NCBI RefSeq assembly: GCF_013177635.1
Contig: NZ_CP030944.1
Location: forward strand, 1,550,001-1,614,000
Source of the DNA: Arcobacter aquimarinus
GTDB taxonomy: Bacteria > Campylobacterota > Campylobacteria > Campylobacterales > Arcobacteraceae
Direction of reading: 5' to 3'
Length of the DNA: 64,000 bases
Under the pieces are notes generated by a model, which was given only the letters and a program-made list of their open reading frames with translations, was not told the origin of the DNA and did no database searches. Both the position numbers and the translations under genes were made by a program. Numbering within the stretch: position 1 is the stretch's first letter; every line of letters starts with the position of its first letter. Shown one piece after another: positions 19,446 through 29,094 of the stretch.

Positions 19446-20444
19446 TTATGCTTTTAGTTGCTCTAATTTTCTTCTTAATGCAGAAGCAACATTTTCCGGA
19501 AGTGTATTTTCAACAGGGTATCCTAAAGATTCTAACTTTTCAGCTATTTCATCATAAGATTTTTTCCCTAGATTTTTGATATTTTTAACTTCAACTTCAC
19601 TCATAAGTACTAATTCACCTAAGAATTTAAGCCCAGCTCTATCTAAAGAGTTGAAACTTCTAGCACTTAAATTTAAATCATCAATTTTAACTACTAATTC
19701 TCTTAGTTCAACTGGTTCTTCACCACTTTCACTAACTGTTACTTCTGATAAATCAAAAACTTTATTAAATACTGACATTTGAGAATACATAACAGATACA
19801 GCTTCTTTAAAAGCAGTAATTGGAGAAATTTGTCCATTTGTTTGTATAGTAAACACAGCCTTTTCAAAGTTAGGATTATCTTCAACTAACATTTTTTCAA
19901 TACCATAAACCACTTTTTTAACAGGAGTAAAGAATGCATCAATTGGAATATAATCTGGTCCAACAATATCTCTAATATCTTCAGAAGGCATATAACCAAT
20001 ACCTCTTTGAATAATTACAGAAAAAGTTAAATTACAATCGCTATTAATCGTTGCTAAATGAGCATCTTTTGATACAACTTCAACATCAGAGTTAATTAAA
20101 TCTTCACCTTTAATTTCTCTTGGTCCATTGAAAGAATACTCAACAACAACTTGTTCTTTATCACCATTTATTTTAAACTTAATATTCTTTAAATTTATAA
20201 CAAAAATAGCTATATCTTCTAACATACCTCTTAATGAGTCAAACTCATGAGTAGCACCCTCTATTTTCACAGCTATTGGTGCATAACCAACTGATGAACT
20301 TAAAAGAAGTCTTCTCAAAGGGTGTGCTAAAGTAATTGCAAAACCATCCTCAAATGGGTATGCTGATATTTTAGCCTCATTATCACTGATAGCCTCTATT
20401 TCAACTTCAGTTGGTAAAAACGGAGTTTCTGCAAACTTTTTCAT
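19446..20444 (-). CDS. rpoA: DNA-directed RNA polymerase subunit alpha
   Basis: This 332-residue alpha subunit has an N-terminal dimerisation domain with FAITLAHPLRRLLLSS and VGPDYIPIDAFFTPVKKV. A linker leads to the C-terminal domain at about 250-332, with RSFNSLDRAGLKFLGEL and NIKNLGKKSYDEI. That C-terminal domain binds UP elements and activators. It lies between rpsD and rplQ as in most bacteria. Length is normal for Campylobacterota. Confidence 0.98.
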   Translation of the reverse strand: MKKFAETPFLPTEVEIEAISDNEAKISAYPFEDGFAITLAHPLRRLLLSSSVGYAPIAVKIEGATHEFDSLRGMLEDIAIFVINLKNIKFKINGDKEQVVVEYSFNGPREIKGEDLINSDVEVVSKDAHLATINSDCNLTFSVIIQRGIGYMPSEDIRDIVGPDYIPIDAFFTPVKKVVYGIEKMLVEDNPNFEKAVFTIQTNGQISPITAFKEAVSVMYSQMSVFNKVFDLSEVTVSESGEEPVELRELVVKIDDLNLSARSFNSLDRAGLKFLGELVLMSEVEVKNIKNLGKKSYDEIAEKLESLGYPVENTLPENVASALRRKLEQLKA

Positions 20445-20461
20445 TAGCTACCTTTTATTTA

Positions 20462-21088
20462 TTATTTAGAATATAACTCTACTATTAATCTCTCTTCAAC
20501 AGGGATAACAACTTCTTCTCTAGCTGGTATTCTTGTGAAAATTCCAAATACTTTATCTTTATCAACATTAACCCAATCAACCATTCCTGTTTGATTTGTT
20601 AATTCTAATGCTCTTACAACTTGAGGATTAGTTTTAGATTTTTCTTTAATTTCGATTTTTTGTCCAGGTCTTACGATATAAGAAGGAATATCTACTTTCT
20701 TACCATCAACTAAAACATGTCCATGTGTTGTAAATTGTCTTGCATTTGCTCTAGTTGTAGCAAATCCCATTCTAAATACAACATTATCTAATCTTTGTTC
20801 AATTAAAGTAATTAGGTTAGCCCCTGTATTACCTTCTCTTCTTGCTGCTTCTTTAAAGTATTTTCTAAATTGTTTTTCAGAAACACCATACATAAATTTA
20901 GCTTTTTGTTTTTCTCTTAATTGTAATCCATACTCAGAAATTTTAGCTCTTCTTTGTCCGTGTTGTCCTGGAGCAAATGGTCTTTTTTCTAAAGCACTTT
21001 TACCTGATAATCTTCTCTCACCTTTTAACCCAAGATCCGCATCAAGTCTTCTTTCGATTTTTTCTACTGGTCCTCTGTATCTTGCCAT
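20462..21088 (-). CDS. rpsD: 30S ribosomal protein S4
   Basis: This 208-residue protein begins [14 protein letters not shown] and contains [19 protein letters not shown]. An S4 RNA-binding domain lies at about 97-160 ([23 protein letters not shown]). It is a primary 16S rRNA binder and, in many bacteria, a translational repressor of the alpha operon. It lies 10 bases after rpsK and 17 bases before rpoA. It is the zinc-free form, without the N-terminal Cys cluster. Confidence 0.98.
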   Translation of the reverse strand: MARYRGPVEKIERRLDADLGLKGERRLSGKSALEKRPFAPGQHGQRRAKISEYGLQLREKQKAKFMYGVSEKQFRKYFKEAARREGNTGANLITLIEQRLDNVVFRMGFATTRANARQFTTHGHVLVDGKKVDIPSYIVRPGQKIEIKEKSKTNPQVVRALELTNQTGMVDWVNVDKDKVFGIFTRIPAREEVVIPVEERLIVELYSK

Positions 21089-21098
21089 TATTTACTCC

Positions 21099-21491
21099 TT
21101 ACACTCTTCTTCTTTTAGGAGGTCTACAACCATTGTGTGGTAATGGTGTAACATCTTTTAACCAAGTAACTCTAACTCCATCCATAGAACCAACTGCTTT
21201 AACAGCTGTATCTCTACCTGAACCTGGTCCTTGAATTTTAATCCCAACATTTTTGATTCCGTGTTCCATAGCTTTATTCATAGCATCTTCAACAGCAGCT
21301 TGAGCAGCAAATGGAGTTGATTTTTTAGAACCTTTAAATCCTAAATTTCCAGCACTTGACCATGCGATTGCATTACCTGCATTATCTGTAACTGTAACCA
21401 TTGTATTATTGAAACTTGCAGCAATATGTACGATACCGTCAGCAATATTTTTTCTTACAATTTTTTTTCTAGTAACTTTTCTTTTTGCCAT
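21099..21491 (-). CDS. rpsK: 30S ribosomal protein S11
   Basis: This 130-residue protein has the characteristic [19 protein letters not shown] and [19 protein letters not shown]. The C-terminus [15 protein letters not shown] is diagnostic. It forms part of the 30S platform at the mRNA exit. It sits in the alpha operon between rpsM and rpsD with about 10-base spacers. Confidence 0.98.
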   Translation of the reverse strand: MAKRKVTRKKIVRKNIADGIVHIAASFNNTMVTVTDNAGNAIAWSSAGNLGFKGSKKSTPFAAQAAVEDAMNKAMEHGIKNVGIKIQGPGSGRDTAVKAVGSMDGVRVTWLKDVTPLPHNGCRPPKRRRV

Positions 21492-21501
21492 CTACAATCC
21501 C

Positions 21502-21870
21502 TTATTTAGTTGCTGCACCAACAGTTTTCTTTTTACCTTTTCTTGTTCTAGCATTAGTTTTAGTCTTTTGCCCTCTACAAGGTAAACCTTTTCTATGTCT
21601 TAATCCTCTATATGAACCTAAATCCATTAAAGCTTTAATATCCATTGCAACTTTTTTTCTTAGGTCTCCCTCAACTAAATAGTTATCTTGGATCTCTTTT
21701 CTAATAATTGCCGCTTCATCTTCTGTTAATTCATATGCTCTTTTGTTGTAATCAATTCCAACTGCATCTAAAATTAATCTTGAGTTATGTAATCCAATCC
21801 CGTAAATATACGTTAAAGCGTATTCCATTCTCTTTTTATTTGGTAAATCAACACCCGCTATCCTTGCCAT
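21502..21870 (-). CDS. rpsM: 30S ribosomal protein S13
   Basis: This 122-residue protein begins [20 protein letters not shown] and contains the helix-two-turn-helix region. Its basic C-terminus ([20 protein letters not shown]) contacts tRNA and 16S rRNA in the 30S head. It follows rpmJ by 5 bases. Confidence 0.98.
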   Translation of the reverse strand: MARIAGVDLPNKKRMEYALTYIYGIGLHNSRLILDAVGIDYNKRAYELTEDEAAIIRKEIQDNYLVEGDLRKKVAMDIKALMDLGSYRGLRHRKGLPCRGQKTKTNARTRKGKKKTVGAATK

Positions 21871-21875
21871 GTGTC

Positions 21876-21989
21876 TTATCCTTGTCTTTGTTTATGTTTT
21901 TTGTTTTCGCAGATTACTCTTACGATACCTCTTCTTTTGATAACCTTACATTTATCACACATTTTCTTTACTGAAGCTCTTACTTTCAT
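21876..21989 (-). CDS. rpmJ: 50S ribosomal protein L36
   Basis: This 37-residue protein opens [15 protein letters not shown] and closes with [12 protein letters not shown]. It keeps the C-C-C-H zinc ribbon (CDKC, then C and H near the end) of the zinc-binding L36 type. It is the first gene of the rpmJ-rpsM-rpsK-rpsD-rpoA-rplQ operon and has AGAGGA a few bases before its ATG. Unlike many bacteria, infA is not directly upstream. Confidence 0.97.
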   Translation of the reverse strand: MKVRASVKKMCDKCKVIKRRGIVRVICENKKHKQRQG

Positions 21990-22031
21990 AAGCCTGTCCT
22001 CTTTCTTTGTGTTATTGCCACTTTCAACAGG

Positions 22032-22107
22032 AAAAAGCCTTAAAAAATAAATATATTTTATTTTTAAGCTTTTACCAACTCTTTATAAAATAAAAATATT
22101 TTATAAA
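22032..22107 (-). promoter_or_regulatory. Two AT-rich inverted repeats in the rpmJ leader
   Basis: Arms at 22032-22050 and 22056-22073 pair around AAGCTTAAAAATAAA-type sequence, and a second repeat TTTATAAAATA / TATTTTATAAA lies at 22082-22107. Both are 40-120 bases before rpmJ on its coding strand. They could be leader hairpins controlling the ribosomal operon, or simply AT-rich DNA. Confidence 0.4.
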
Positions 22108-22246
22108 AACTTCCTCGATGGTTGAAAAAATGGATTTGGATTATAATTAATTTTTACTTAAAGCTAGTTGAATATAAGAATAAATATTTATTTTAACAAA
22201 ATTTATAGTAGAATAATCCAAATTATGTTTAATGAAAGGATATATT

Positions 22247-22609
22247 TTGTCTATTATTTACAAAAATGAACTGATAAAAATTGAAATTGAACCGTCTGAA
22301 ATTCCTTGGTTAAAAATATTTACAAATGAACCAATAAAAGAGTTTTCTGAATGTAATAGTGAAACAAAACAAGAAATATGGAAATATTTAGATTTAATTG
22401 AAAAAGAGATGATATCTTATTTTAAACCTGAAAAAATAAATATTGCATCTTTTGGAAACTATGTCCCTCATGTTCATTTTCATATTATGGCAAGATTTAA
22501 AGAAGATTCATTTTTTCCAGAACCAATGTGGGGGAAAAAACAAAGAGAAGCAAAACTAGATTTACCCTCTTTTGATGATTTTTATGAAAAAATAAAAAAG
22601 AAGTTTTAA
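22247..22609 (+). CDS. HIT-family hydrolase
   Basis: This protein of about 120 residues carries the histidine-triad signature HVHFHIMAR near residue 80. HIT proteins hydrolyse or transfer nucleotides, typically AMP-linked substrates. I choose TTG 22247 as start because AAAGGA lies six bases before it; the ATG at 22232 has no ribosome site and would itself overlap that site. The fold matches the short bacterial HIT form. It converges with the DHH-family gene across a shared hairpin. The exact substrate is unknown. Confidence 0.85.
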   Translation: MSIIYKNELIKIEIEPSEIPWLKIFTNEPIKEFSECNSETKQEIWKYLDLIEKEMISYFKPEKINIASFGNYVPHVHFHIMARFKEDSFFPEPMWGKKQREAKLDLPSFDDFYEKIKKKF

Positions 22610-22620
22610 ACTTCTTTTTT
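22594..22620. terminator. Bidirectional terminator between HIT and DHH genes
   Basis: AAAAAAGAAG pairs with CTTCTTTTTT around a TTTTAAA centre. It overlaps the HIT stop codon and has A and T runs suited to both convergent genes. Confidence 0.7.
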
Positions 22621-23548
22621 ATCCATCTTGATTTATTTTAGCAATTAACTCTTGTAATACAACTTCTGCTTTATCTGTATCAATTTGACAACCTCCAGCA
22701 GCTTTATGTCCACCACCATTGTATTTAAGCATTAATTCACCAACATTTGTATTTGAAGATTTATTGATAATTGATTTTCCAGTACTAAATACAATATTTT
22801 GTTTATCTTTACCCCAAACAACATGAATAGAAATATTTTGTTCTGGATGCATTGCATAAACCATAAATCTGTTTCCAGGATAAATAATCTCTTCATTTCT
22901 ATAATCAATAATTAAAAGATTTCCTACAACTTTTGTACATCTTTTTAATTGTTCTTTAAAATCATCTTCATATTTAAAGTATAAATCAATTCTTTCTTTA
23001 ATATCTGGTAAATCTAAAATTTCATCTATATTATGTCTAGCACAATATTCTATTAAATCCATCATTAATTGGTAATTTGAAATTCTAAAATCTCTAAATC
23101 TTCCAAGACCTGTTCTTGAATCCATTAAAAAGCTAAGTAATGCCCAACCTCTTGGTTTTAAAATATCATCAATACTAAAATCTGCTGAATCTGCTTTATT
23201 TGCACCATTCATCATAGCTGTAAAATATCCTGGGAAAACTTCATCTCCTCCATAATATTCATAAACAACTTGAGCTGCACTTGGTGCATCAGGATTAATA
23301 ATATGATTATCCTTTTTATCATTTCTTAATGTCTCACTAAAATGATGATCAAAAGCTAGATATACACCATCAACATATGGTAGATTTGTTGTTATGTCAT
23401 TTGATGTTATTACAATTTTTCCATCTTGCATATCCTTTGGATGTACAAAAGCAATTTCATCAATTATATTCAAATATTTAAGCAGTGTTCCACACACTAA
23501 ACCATCCATATCACTTCTAGTAACTAATCTATATTTTTTTTCGTTCAT
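22619..23548 (-). CDS. DHH/DHHA1-family phosphoesterase
   Basis: This 309-residue protein has the DHH-family metal motifs: RSDMDG (Asp13, Asp15) and FDHHF (Asp67, His68, His69). The C-terminal DHHA1 motif is GGGHKAAGG. Such enzymes include RecJ, NrnA oligoribonucleases and exopolyphosphatase-like proteins. The length and the C-terminal GGGHKAAGG suit the NrnA-like or exopolyphosphatase-like group, but the substrate cannot be fixed. It lies downstream of leuB with a gap of about 40 bases. Confidence 0.85.
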   Translation of the reverse strand: MNEKKYRLVTRSDMDGLVCGTLLKYLNIIDEIAFVHPKDMQDGKIVITSNDITTNLPYVDGVYLAFDHHFSETLRNDKKDNHIINPDAPSAAQVVYEYYGGDEVFPGYFTAMMNGANKADSADFSIDDILKPRGWALLSFLMDSRTGLGRFRDFRISNYQLMMDLIEYCARHNIDEILDLPDIKERIDLYFKYEDDFKEQLKRCTKVVGNLLIIDYRNEEIIYPGNRFMVYAMHPEQNISIHVVWGKDKQNIVFSTGKSIINKSSNTNVGELMLKYNGGGHKAAGGCQIDTDKAEVVLQELIAKINQDG

Positions 23549-23589
23549 AATTAATCCTGATTTTATAATTTTTTATTCTAACACAAAAA

Positions 23590-24657
23590 TTATTTATTTA
23601 TATAATCAACTATAATGTCACCCATTTGAACAGTATTTAAAACTTTTTTAGCATCAAATGCAGCTAAATCTTTTGTTCTATATCCATCTTTTAACACTGC
23701 TTTTATTGCTTCTTCTATCATATCTGCTGCTTTATCTTCATTTAAAGAGTATCTTAGCATCATTGCTGCGCTTACTATTGTTGCTAGTGGATTTGCTATC
23801 CCCATTCCTGCTATATCTGGTGCACTTCCATGTATTGGTTCATATATTGCTGTTTTATCTCCTGTTGATGCACTTGGAAGTAATCCAATTGAACCTACTA
23901 CCATTGATGCTGTATCTGAAAGAATATCTCCAAAAATATTTCCTGTTACTATAACATCAAATTGTTTTGGATTTCTTACAAGTTGCATTGCTGCGTTATC
24001 TACATACATATGTGTTAATTCAACATCTGGGTAATCTTTAGCTAATTCATTCATAGTATCTCTCCAAAGTTGAGAAACTTCTAAAACATTTGCTTTATCA
24101 ACTGAGCAAACTCTTTTATCTCTTTTTCTTGCAAGTTCAAATGCTGTTTTACCAATTCTTACAATTTCTGGTTTTGTATAAACCATTGTATTAAATGCTT
24201 TAAATCCATCATTTTCTCTTGGTTTTCCAAAATAGATTCCACCAATTAATTCTCTTACAATCATAATATCAACACCTTTAATTACTTCAGGTTTTAAAGT
24301 AGAGGCATTTACTAATTCATCATAAATAATTGCAGGTCTTAAGTTTGCGTATACACCCATTTCTTCTCTAAATTTTAATAATCCAGTTTCAGGTCTTAAT
24401 TCTCTAGGAAGTGTATCCCATTTTTCTCCACCAATTGCACCAAATAAACAAGCATCAGAATTTAAAACACCTTCAACTGTTTCAGCAGGAAGTGGAACAC
24501 CTGTAGTATCAATAGCAATACCACCCATTAAATACTCTTTATAAGATAAAGAGAAATCACATTTTTTTGCAACTGCGTTTAATACTTTTATTGCTTCATC
24601 TACGATTTCTGGACCTATCCCATCACCTTTGATTATTGATATTTTATAGTTTTTCAT
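23590..24657 (-). CDS. leuB: 3-isopropylmalate dehydrogenase
   Basis: This 355-residue NAD-dependent enzyme oxidatively decarboxylates 3-isopropylmalate in leucine synthesis. The N-terminus [17 protein letters not shown] is typical. Substrate residues lie in [13 protein letters not shown] and [13 protein letters not shown], and the metal/NAD region in [12 protein letters not shown] and [12 protein letters not shown]. It overlaps the leuD stop by one base (TAATG) and is translated with it. leuA and leuC are elsewhere. Confidence 0.97.
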   Translation of the reverse strand: MKNYKISIIKGDGIGPEIVDEAIKVLNAVAKKCDFSLSYKEYLMGGIAIDTTGVPLPAETVEGVLNSDACLFGAIGGEKWDTLPRELRPETGLLKFREEMGVYANLRPAIIYDELVNASTLKPEVIKGVDIMIVRELIGGIYFGKPRENDGFKAFNTMVYTKPEIVRIGKTAFELARKRDKRVCSVDKANVLEVSQLWRDTMNELAKDYPDVELTHMYVDNAAMQLVRNPKQFDVIVTGNIFGDILSDTASMVVGSIGLLPSASTGDKTAIYEPIHGSAPDIAGMGIANPLATIVSAAMMLRYSLNEDKAADMIEEAIKAVLKDGYRTKDLAAFDAKKVLNTVQMGDIIVDYINK

Positions 24658-25157
24658 TAGTTAGCCTTTTTCATTTCTTCAATTGCATAATTTATTAATC
24701 CACCACTTGCAATTAACTCTTGCATAAAAGGAGGAATTGGAATAAATTTATAAGTTTTGTTTGTTGTATTATTTGTAATTTCACCTTTATCTAAATCAAT
24801 AGAGATTTCTTCACCCTCTTTTATCTCTAAAGATTCAGGTAATTCAAATATTGGTAAACCCATATTAAATGCATTTCTATAAAAAATTCTTGCAAATGAT
24901 GGTGCAACAACTGCGGCAACTCCAGCAGCTTTTAATGCAATTGGTGCATGTTCCCTACTTGAACCACAACCAAAATTCTCACCTGCAACAATAATATCAC
25001 CTCTTTGTAATTTTTTTGGAAAGTCAGGATCTGCATCTTCCATTACATATTTTGCTAAATGTTCAGGGTCTGAACTATTTAAATATCTAGCTGCTATGAT
25101 AACATCTGTATCAATATTTGCACCAAAATTCCATACTTTTCCACTAATTTTATTCAT
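24657..25157 (-). CDS. leuD: 3-isopropylmalate dehydratase small subunit
   Basis: This 166-residue swivel subunit pairs with LeuC to isomerise 2- to 3-isopropylmalate. It has [28 protein letters not shown] and [14 protein letters not shown]. The short length matches the archaeal/Campylobacterota LeuD type rather than the 200-residue enterobacterial form. leuC is not in this window. It is the first gene of the leuD-leuB pair and diverges from rpoD. Confidence 0.95.
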   Translation of the reverse strand: MNKISGKVWNFGANIDTDVIIAARYLNSSDPEHLAKYVMEDADPDFPKKLQRGDIIVAGENFGCGSSREHAPIALKAAGVAAVVAPSFARIFYRNAFNMGLPIFELPESLEIKEGEEISIDLDKGEITNNTTNKTYKFIPIPPFMQELIASGGLINYAIEEMKKAN

Positions 25158-25289
25158 ATTTTATATCCTTACATTTAACAAACTAACTATTTATTAAACA
25201 AATTATTTTCAAAAAAATGCATTTTAGCCAATTTTTTAGTAATATTTGTTTAAATAATTTTCTTTAATAGGATATTTAATTAATTTGGG

Positions 25290-25317
25290 TATAATATCCC
25301 CCTATCTTACAAGGAGG
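25290..25317 (+). promoter_or_regulatory. rpoD promoter -10 and ribosome site
   Basis: TATAAT at 25290-25295, preceded by TTGGG, is a good -10 element with T-rich DNA upstream and no clear -35, as usual for Campylobacterota housekeeping promoters. AAGGAGG at 25311-25317 is a strong ribosome site before the ATG at 25331. The 173-base gap also has to hold the leuD promoter on the other strand. Confidence 0.65.
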
Positions 25318-25330
25318 ATTTCCTAAAACA

Positions 25331-27217
25331 ATGAGCGTAAAAGATATAAATAAAGTAATTGAACAATTAGTAAAAGAGTATAAAGACTCTATACTAACTT
25401 ATGAAAAAATCATTAAAATCTTTCCTAAAGCTCCTTCTGGTCCAACGGTTAAAAAACTTTTAGCATTAATACAATTATATAACGTAACTGTTATTAGTTC
25501 TCAAGAACAAGCAAAAAGAATGAATGCAGAAGAAGCAAAAAAAAGAAAAGAATTAAGAGAGAAATTAATTGAAAATGAAGATGATGTTTACGATTTATTA
25601 AAAAATAAAGAGTTACTTGAGTGGTCAAGATCAGATTCTCCTGTTAGAATGTATTTAAGAGAAATGGGACAAATTCCATTACTTACAAAAGAAGAAGAGA
25701 TAGAAATCTCTAAAAAAATTGAAATGGGTGAAGATATTATTCTTGATGCTATTTGTTATGTTCCATATTTAATAGATTTCATTTTAGAATATAAAGAACC
25801 TTTAGTAAATAGAGAAAGAAAAGTTAAAGAATTATTTAAAAACTTTGATGATGATGAAAATGAAAATGAAGAAGATGAAGAACTTGATGATGAGGATTTA
25901 GATGATGCAGATTTAGAAGACTCTTCAGCTGATAGTGATGACGAAAAAATAAGCGGTAAAAAACAAAAAAAACTTGATAAAAGAGCTCAAACAATTATTG
26001 AAGCATTTAAAGAGTTAGAAAAAGCAAAAAAAGATTGGCTTAAATTTCAAGCAAAAGAGACTGCAAAATCAGATGATGAAATGGATCAAATGACATTTAA
26101 TCTTGCTGTTGCTTTCAAAAAAAGAATTTTAAAAGAAGCTCTTTTAAATTTAGGACCAACTTCTAAATTAATTACTGAAATAGTAAGAGCTATGGAAACA
26201 GCGTTAAAATCTGAAACAGGTTTTGATGGTGAATTAAAAAGATTAGAGTATAAGTTACCATTATTTAATGAAACATTATTGAAAAATCACCAAAAGATTT
26301 TGGACAATATTGTTAATTTATCAAAAGCTCAAATTACTTCAATGGTTCCAGAAGCTACAATGGTTTCTACTTATATGGAAATTAAAAAACTTTTCCAAAC
26401 AGCTGAAGCTTCTAAAGGTGGTTTTGATTTAGCACCTGAAGAATTAAAAGATGTTCTTGAGCAAATAAAAAGAGGTAAACAAATAACTGATACTTCAAAA
26501 ACAAGAATGGCAAAGTCAAACCTAAGACTTGTTGTATCTATTGCAAAAAGATATACAAACAGAGGTTTACCATTCTTAGACTTGATTCAAGAAGGTAATA
26601 TCGGTCTTATGAAAGCTGTTGATAAATTTGAGTATAAAAAAGGTTATAAATTTTCTACTTATGCAACATGGTGGATTAGACAAGCAATTTCTAGAGCAAT
26701 TGCAGATCAAGCAAGAACTATTAGAATTCCAATTCATATGATTGAAACTATTAATAGAATCAATAAAATTATTAGAAAAGGTATTCAAGAAAATGGAAGA
26801 GAGCCTGATGTAGATGAAATTGCAAAAGAAGTTGGACTTCCTGTTGATAAAGTAAAACAAGTAATTAAAATTACTAAAGAACCTGTATCTTTAGAAGCAC
26901 CTATAGGAAGTGATGATGATGGTAAATTTGGAGATTTTGTTCCTGATGAAAAAGCTCCAACACCAATTGATAATATCATGAAAGAAGATTTACAAGGGCA
27001 AATTGATCAAATATTAGGTCAATTAAATGAGAGAGAACAAGCAGTTATTAGAATGAGATTTGGTCTTATGGAAGATGCAAGTGATAGAACATTAGAAGAA
27101 ATTGGGAAAGAACTTTCTGTAACAAGAGAGAGAGTTAGACAAATTGAATCAAGTGCTATTAAAAAATTAAAGCATCCAAAAGTAGGTAAAAATCTTAAAA
27201 ACTATGTAGAAAGTTAA
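25331..27217 (+). CDS. rpoD: Housekeeping RNA polymerase sigma factor (sigma-70)
   Basis: This 628-residue primary sigma has region 1.1 at the N-terminus ([18 protein letters not shown]) and region 1.2 ([21 protein letters not shown]). An acidic Asp/Glu-rich stretch follows at about 175-205. Region 2 contains [18 protein letters not shown] and [16 protein letters not shown]. Region 4.2 contains [20 protein letters not shown]. It diverges from leuD. A small hypothetical gene follows after 4 bases and probably shares the transcript. Confidence 0.98.
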   Translation: MSVKDINKVIEQLVKEYKDSILTYEKIIKIFPKAPSGPTVKKLLALIQLYNVTVISSQEQAKRMNAEEAKKRKELREKLIENEDDVYDLLKNKELLEWSRSDSPVRMYLREMGQIPLLTKEEEIEISKKIEMGEDIILDAICYVPYLIDFILEYKEPLVNRERKVKELFKNFDDDENENEEDEELDDEDLDDADLEDSSADSDDEKISGKKQKKLDKRAQTIIEAFKELEKAKKDWLKFQAKETAKSDDEMDQMTFNLAVAFKKRILKEALLNLGPTSKLITEIVRAMETALKSETGFDGELKRLEYKLPLFNETLLKNHQKILDNIVNLSKAQITSMVPEATMVSTYMEIKKLFQTAEASKGGFDLAPEELKDVLEQIKRGKQITDTSKTRMAKSNLRLVVSIAKRYTNRGLPFLDLIQEGNIGLMKAVDKFEYKKGYKFSTYATWWIRQAISRAIADQARTIRIPIHMIETINRINKIIRKGIQENGREPDVDEIAKEVGLPVDKVKQVIKITKEPVSLEAPIGSDDDGKFGDFVPDEKAPTPIDNIMKEDLQGQIDQILGQLNEREQAVIRMRFGLMEDASDRTLEEIGKELSVTRERVRQIESSAIKKLKHPKVGKNLKNYVES

Positions 27218-27221
27218 ACCT

Positions 27222-27902
27222 ATGAGTTTTTTTGAAGAATGGGTTGAATTAGATTTAAATCCTATACTATCTTTTTCATCTAGTTCTAAAATTTTATATT
27301 CTAATTCTGAAGCACAATTTTTATTGAATAGAATAAAACCAAAAGAACTCTTTGATTTAGCCTTAGCGTATGCTCCAAAAACATTTGGAGCATCCACTTC
27401 TTACATTGATTTAACTATTAAAAATTATACATTTTATGCTATTAGTGTTAAATATGAAAATGATGAAGAAATTCATATGAAACTATATAAAAGTGCAATG
27501 GTTAAAAAAGAATCAAAATTAAATATAAAAAATATAAATACAACTAATATTTTTACTTTAGTTGACCTCTCTATTTCTACGAGTAAAATTAAGAAAAATA
27601 TAAATTTTATAAAAAACTATGATCCTTCTATTCCAGAATTTAAGTTAGATGCAAGTTCATTTATAAAAAGTCTAAATCAAGTTATTGAATCTTTTAATAA
27701 TTCAGAAAATATAACTTGTTCAATACTTCTTAAAATTGGAGAATACATAAAAATTGATGGAAAAAAATATTCACTAATTAGTGTAGAAATTGCTTCAAAT
27801 GAAAAAGCAGATTTTTCAGATATAAATATAAAAGAAAACAACTCTTTTATTTTATCTTTAGATGATTATAAAGCTACTTTAGATTTACCTTTAATTATTT
27901 AA
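27222..27902 (+). CDS. Conserved hypothetical protein downstream of rpoD
   Basis: This 226-residue soluble protein starts 4 bases after the rpoD stop and is probably co-transcribed. I recognise no domain with certainty. The first 80 residues (DLNPILSFSSSSKILYSNSE, then AYAPKTFGA) resemble the opening of a PAS-like sensor fold. The remainder alternates strands and helices without a catalytic motif. There is no signal peptide or membrane segment. A regulatory role is only a guess. Confidence 0.7.
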   Translation: MSFFEEWVELDLNPILSFSSSSKILYSNSEAQFLLNRIKPKELFDLALAYAPKTFGASTSYIDLTIKNYTFYAISVKYENDEEIHMKLYKSAMVKKESKLNIKNINTTNIFTLVDLSISTSKIKKNINFIKNYDPSIPEFKLDASSFIKSLNQVIESFNNSENITCSILLKIGEYIKIDGKKYSLISVEIASNEKADFSDINIKENNSFILSLDDYKATLDLPLII

Positions 27903-27905
27903 TAA

Positions 27906-27933
27906 TTTCAAAGCTATATTTTTAGCTTTGAAA
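27906..27933. terminator. Hairpin at convergent gene ends
   Basis: TTTCAAAGCTA pairs perfectly with TAGCTTTGAAA around a TATTTT loop. It sits between the gene after rpoD and the convergent membrane-protein gene, whose 3' end it overlaps. A long T run is lacking, so terminator function is likely but not proven. Confidence 0.6.
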
Positions 27934-28459
27934 TTAAAACTCCAAATGGAACGACACTTAAACCAATAATAAAAGAAATTGGCATAAATATTTGATTGTT
28001 ATTTAAAGCAAAAAAACCGAAAATCAATATGGCATAACCAAGTATTCTATAAAGAGATAAAAATCCACTTGCGCTAAATATAGCATTTTTAATACTATTT
28101 TTTTTCAATTTAGATTTTTCATCATTTATTATCTCTTTTATTTTTTCTGGTGTTAAATCTTCTTCTTTTACAGGTTCATAATCACTATATAAATCAAAAG
28201 GGTCATCAATTTCATCTATCTTATCCCTTTCAATACCTTCTTGTGCTTTATTTGAATCAAAATTTGATAATCTATTTTGAATATTCTTTTTATAAGATAA
28301 AAAAGAGCCTGTAATAACTAATAAAGATGAAAAAAATGCAACCTGAGTATTTAAAAGCCATAAATTATTTTGAAAAATCAATGCATAAATAACTAAGCAA
28401 AAGTCTAAAAAAATAAAGACTTTTGCAAATTTTAGAATTTCAGGATTAATCTTCGTCAT
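27914..28459 (-). CDS. Predicted inner-membrane protein downstream of atpZ-like gene
   Basis: This protein of about 181 residues has two hydrophobic segments near the N-terminus (FAKVFIFLDFCLVIYALIF and LNTQVAFFSSLLVITGSFL). A charged cytoplasmic middle with many Asp/Glu/Lys follows, then two C-terminal helices (YRILGYAILIFGFFALNN, MPISFIIGLSVVPFGVLIS). I choose ATG 28459, which overlaps the stop of the preceding AtpZ-like gene; a longer reading from 28522 would lie inside that gene. I do not recognise the family. Coupling to the AtpZ-like gene suggests co-expression. Confidence 0.7.
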   Translation of the reverse strand: MTKINPEILKFAKVFIFLDFCLVIYALIFQNNLWLLNTQVAFFSSLLVITGSFLSYKKNIQNRLSNFDSNKAQEGIERDKIDEIDDPFDLYSDYEPVKEEDLTPEKIKEIINDEKSKLKKNSIKNAIFSASGFLSLYRILGYAILIFGFFALNNNQIFMPISFIIGLSVVPFGVLISKLKI

Positions 28460-28754
28460 CAAAAGATTTATCTCCATGTTTTGCTCTATAAGAATATCTT
28501 GGGTCATTTTCCATACCCTCATAAGATTTTTGAGCTCTTTTATAAGCTTTATAAATATTAAGAGCAGCTGCAGCTATCCCCCAAAATATTCCAAGCCATA
28601 AAGTCCATGTGTATCCTGTTAAATATTTTAAACCATATCCTATACCAAATCCAATAGCAATAGCAACAACAATTGAAATTCCTAAAGACATATTATCTAA
28701 AGCTTCTAGTTTATCTCTATGTTTTGGCTTTTCTATTTCTTCATTATTTTTCAT
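28446..28754 (-). CDS. AtpZ/AtpI-family membrane protein
   Basis: This 102-residue protein has a charged N-terminus followed by two transmembrane helices (SLGISIVVAIAIGFGIGYGL and WLGIFWGIAAAALNIYKAY). The spacing, the helix start LGISI and the short loop match AtpZ/AtpI-like proteins, which accompany F-type ATP synthase genes and have been linked to Mg/Ca transport or c-ring assembly. No ATP synthase genes are nearby here. The C-terminal tail is charged. The next gene overlaps its 3' end by 14 bases. Confidence 0.7.
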   Translation of the reverse strand: MKNNEEIEKPKHRDKLEALDNMSLGISIVVAIAIGFGIGYGLKYLTGYTWTLWLGIFWGIAAAALNIYKAYKRAQKSYEGMENDPRYSYRAKHGDKSFDDED

Positions 28755-28767
28755 AAAAAATTACCAA

Positions 28768-29082
28768 CTATTTTATGAAAGAACAACAATAATCTGTTAT
28801 AACTTTTACTTTAATATCAAAACTTGAATTTGCAGGAACATTAAAAGATGAATCTGCTGTATAAGTTTGCCATTGTGTTGAATCTTTTAATCTAACTTCT
28901 ACTTCACCTGCAATTATTTCCATAAGTTCTGCTTCATTTGTACCAAAAGTATACTCACCTGGCATCATAATACCTAAAGTTTTTTTATCTCCATTTGATT
29001 CGATAAATGTTCTACTTGTAACATTTCCATCAAAATAAATATTTGCCTTTTTTACTAATTCAACATTTTTAATACTTTCCAT
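28768..29082 (-). CDS. ppnP: Pyrimidine/purine nucleoside phosphorylase (PpnP/YaiE type)
   Basis: This 104-residue single cupin-like domain matches the former DUF1255 family: ANIYFDGNVTSRTF, LGIMMPGEYTFGTNEAELME and FNVPANSSFDIKV. E. coli PpnP phosphorolyses many nucleosides to free base and ribose-1-phosphate. Length and motif order are standard. It follows hemL by 12 bases and likely shares its transcript; no functional link is obvious. Confidence 0.93.
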   Translation of the reverse strand: MESIKNVELVKKANIYFDGNVTSRTFIESNGDKKTLGIMMPGEYTFGTNEAELMEIIAGEVEVRLKDSTQWQTYTADSSFNVPANSSFDIKVKVITDYCCSFIK

Positions 29083-29094
29083 TTTTTTTCCTTT

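Noticed and set aside
22032-22073. tRNA or small stable RNA upstream of rpmJ
   Set aside because: The stem is almost pure A/T, with no cloverleaf, anticodon arm or CCA-like end.
23658-23954. Leu-rich plus-strand ORF of 98 residues
   Set aside because: It is the antisense shadow of leuB; the Leu runs come from AT-rich codons of the real gene and no ribosome site precedes it.
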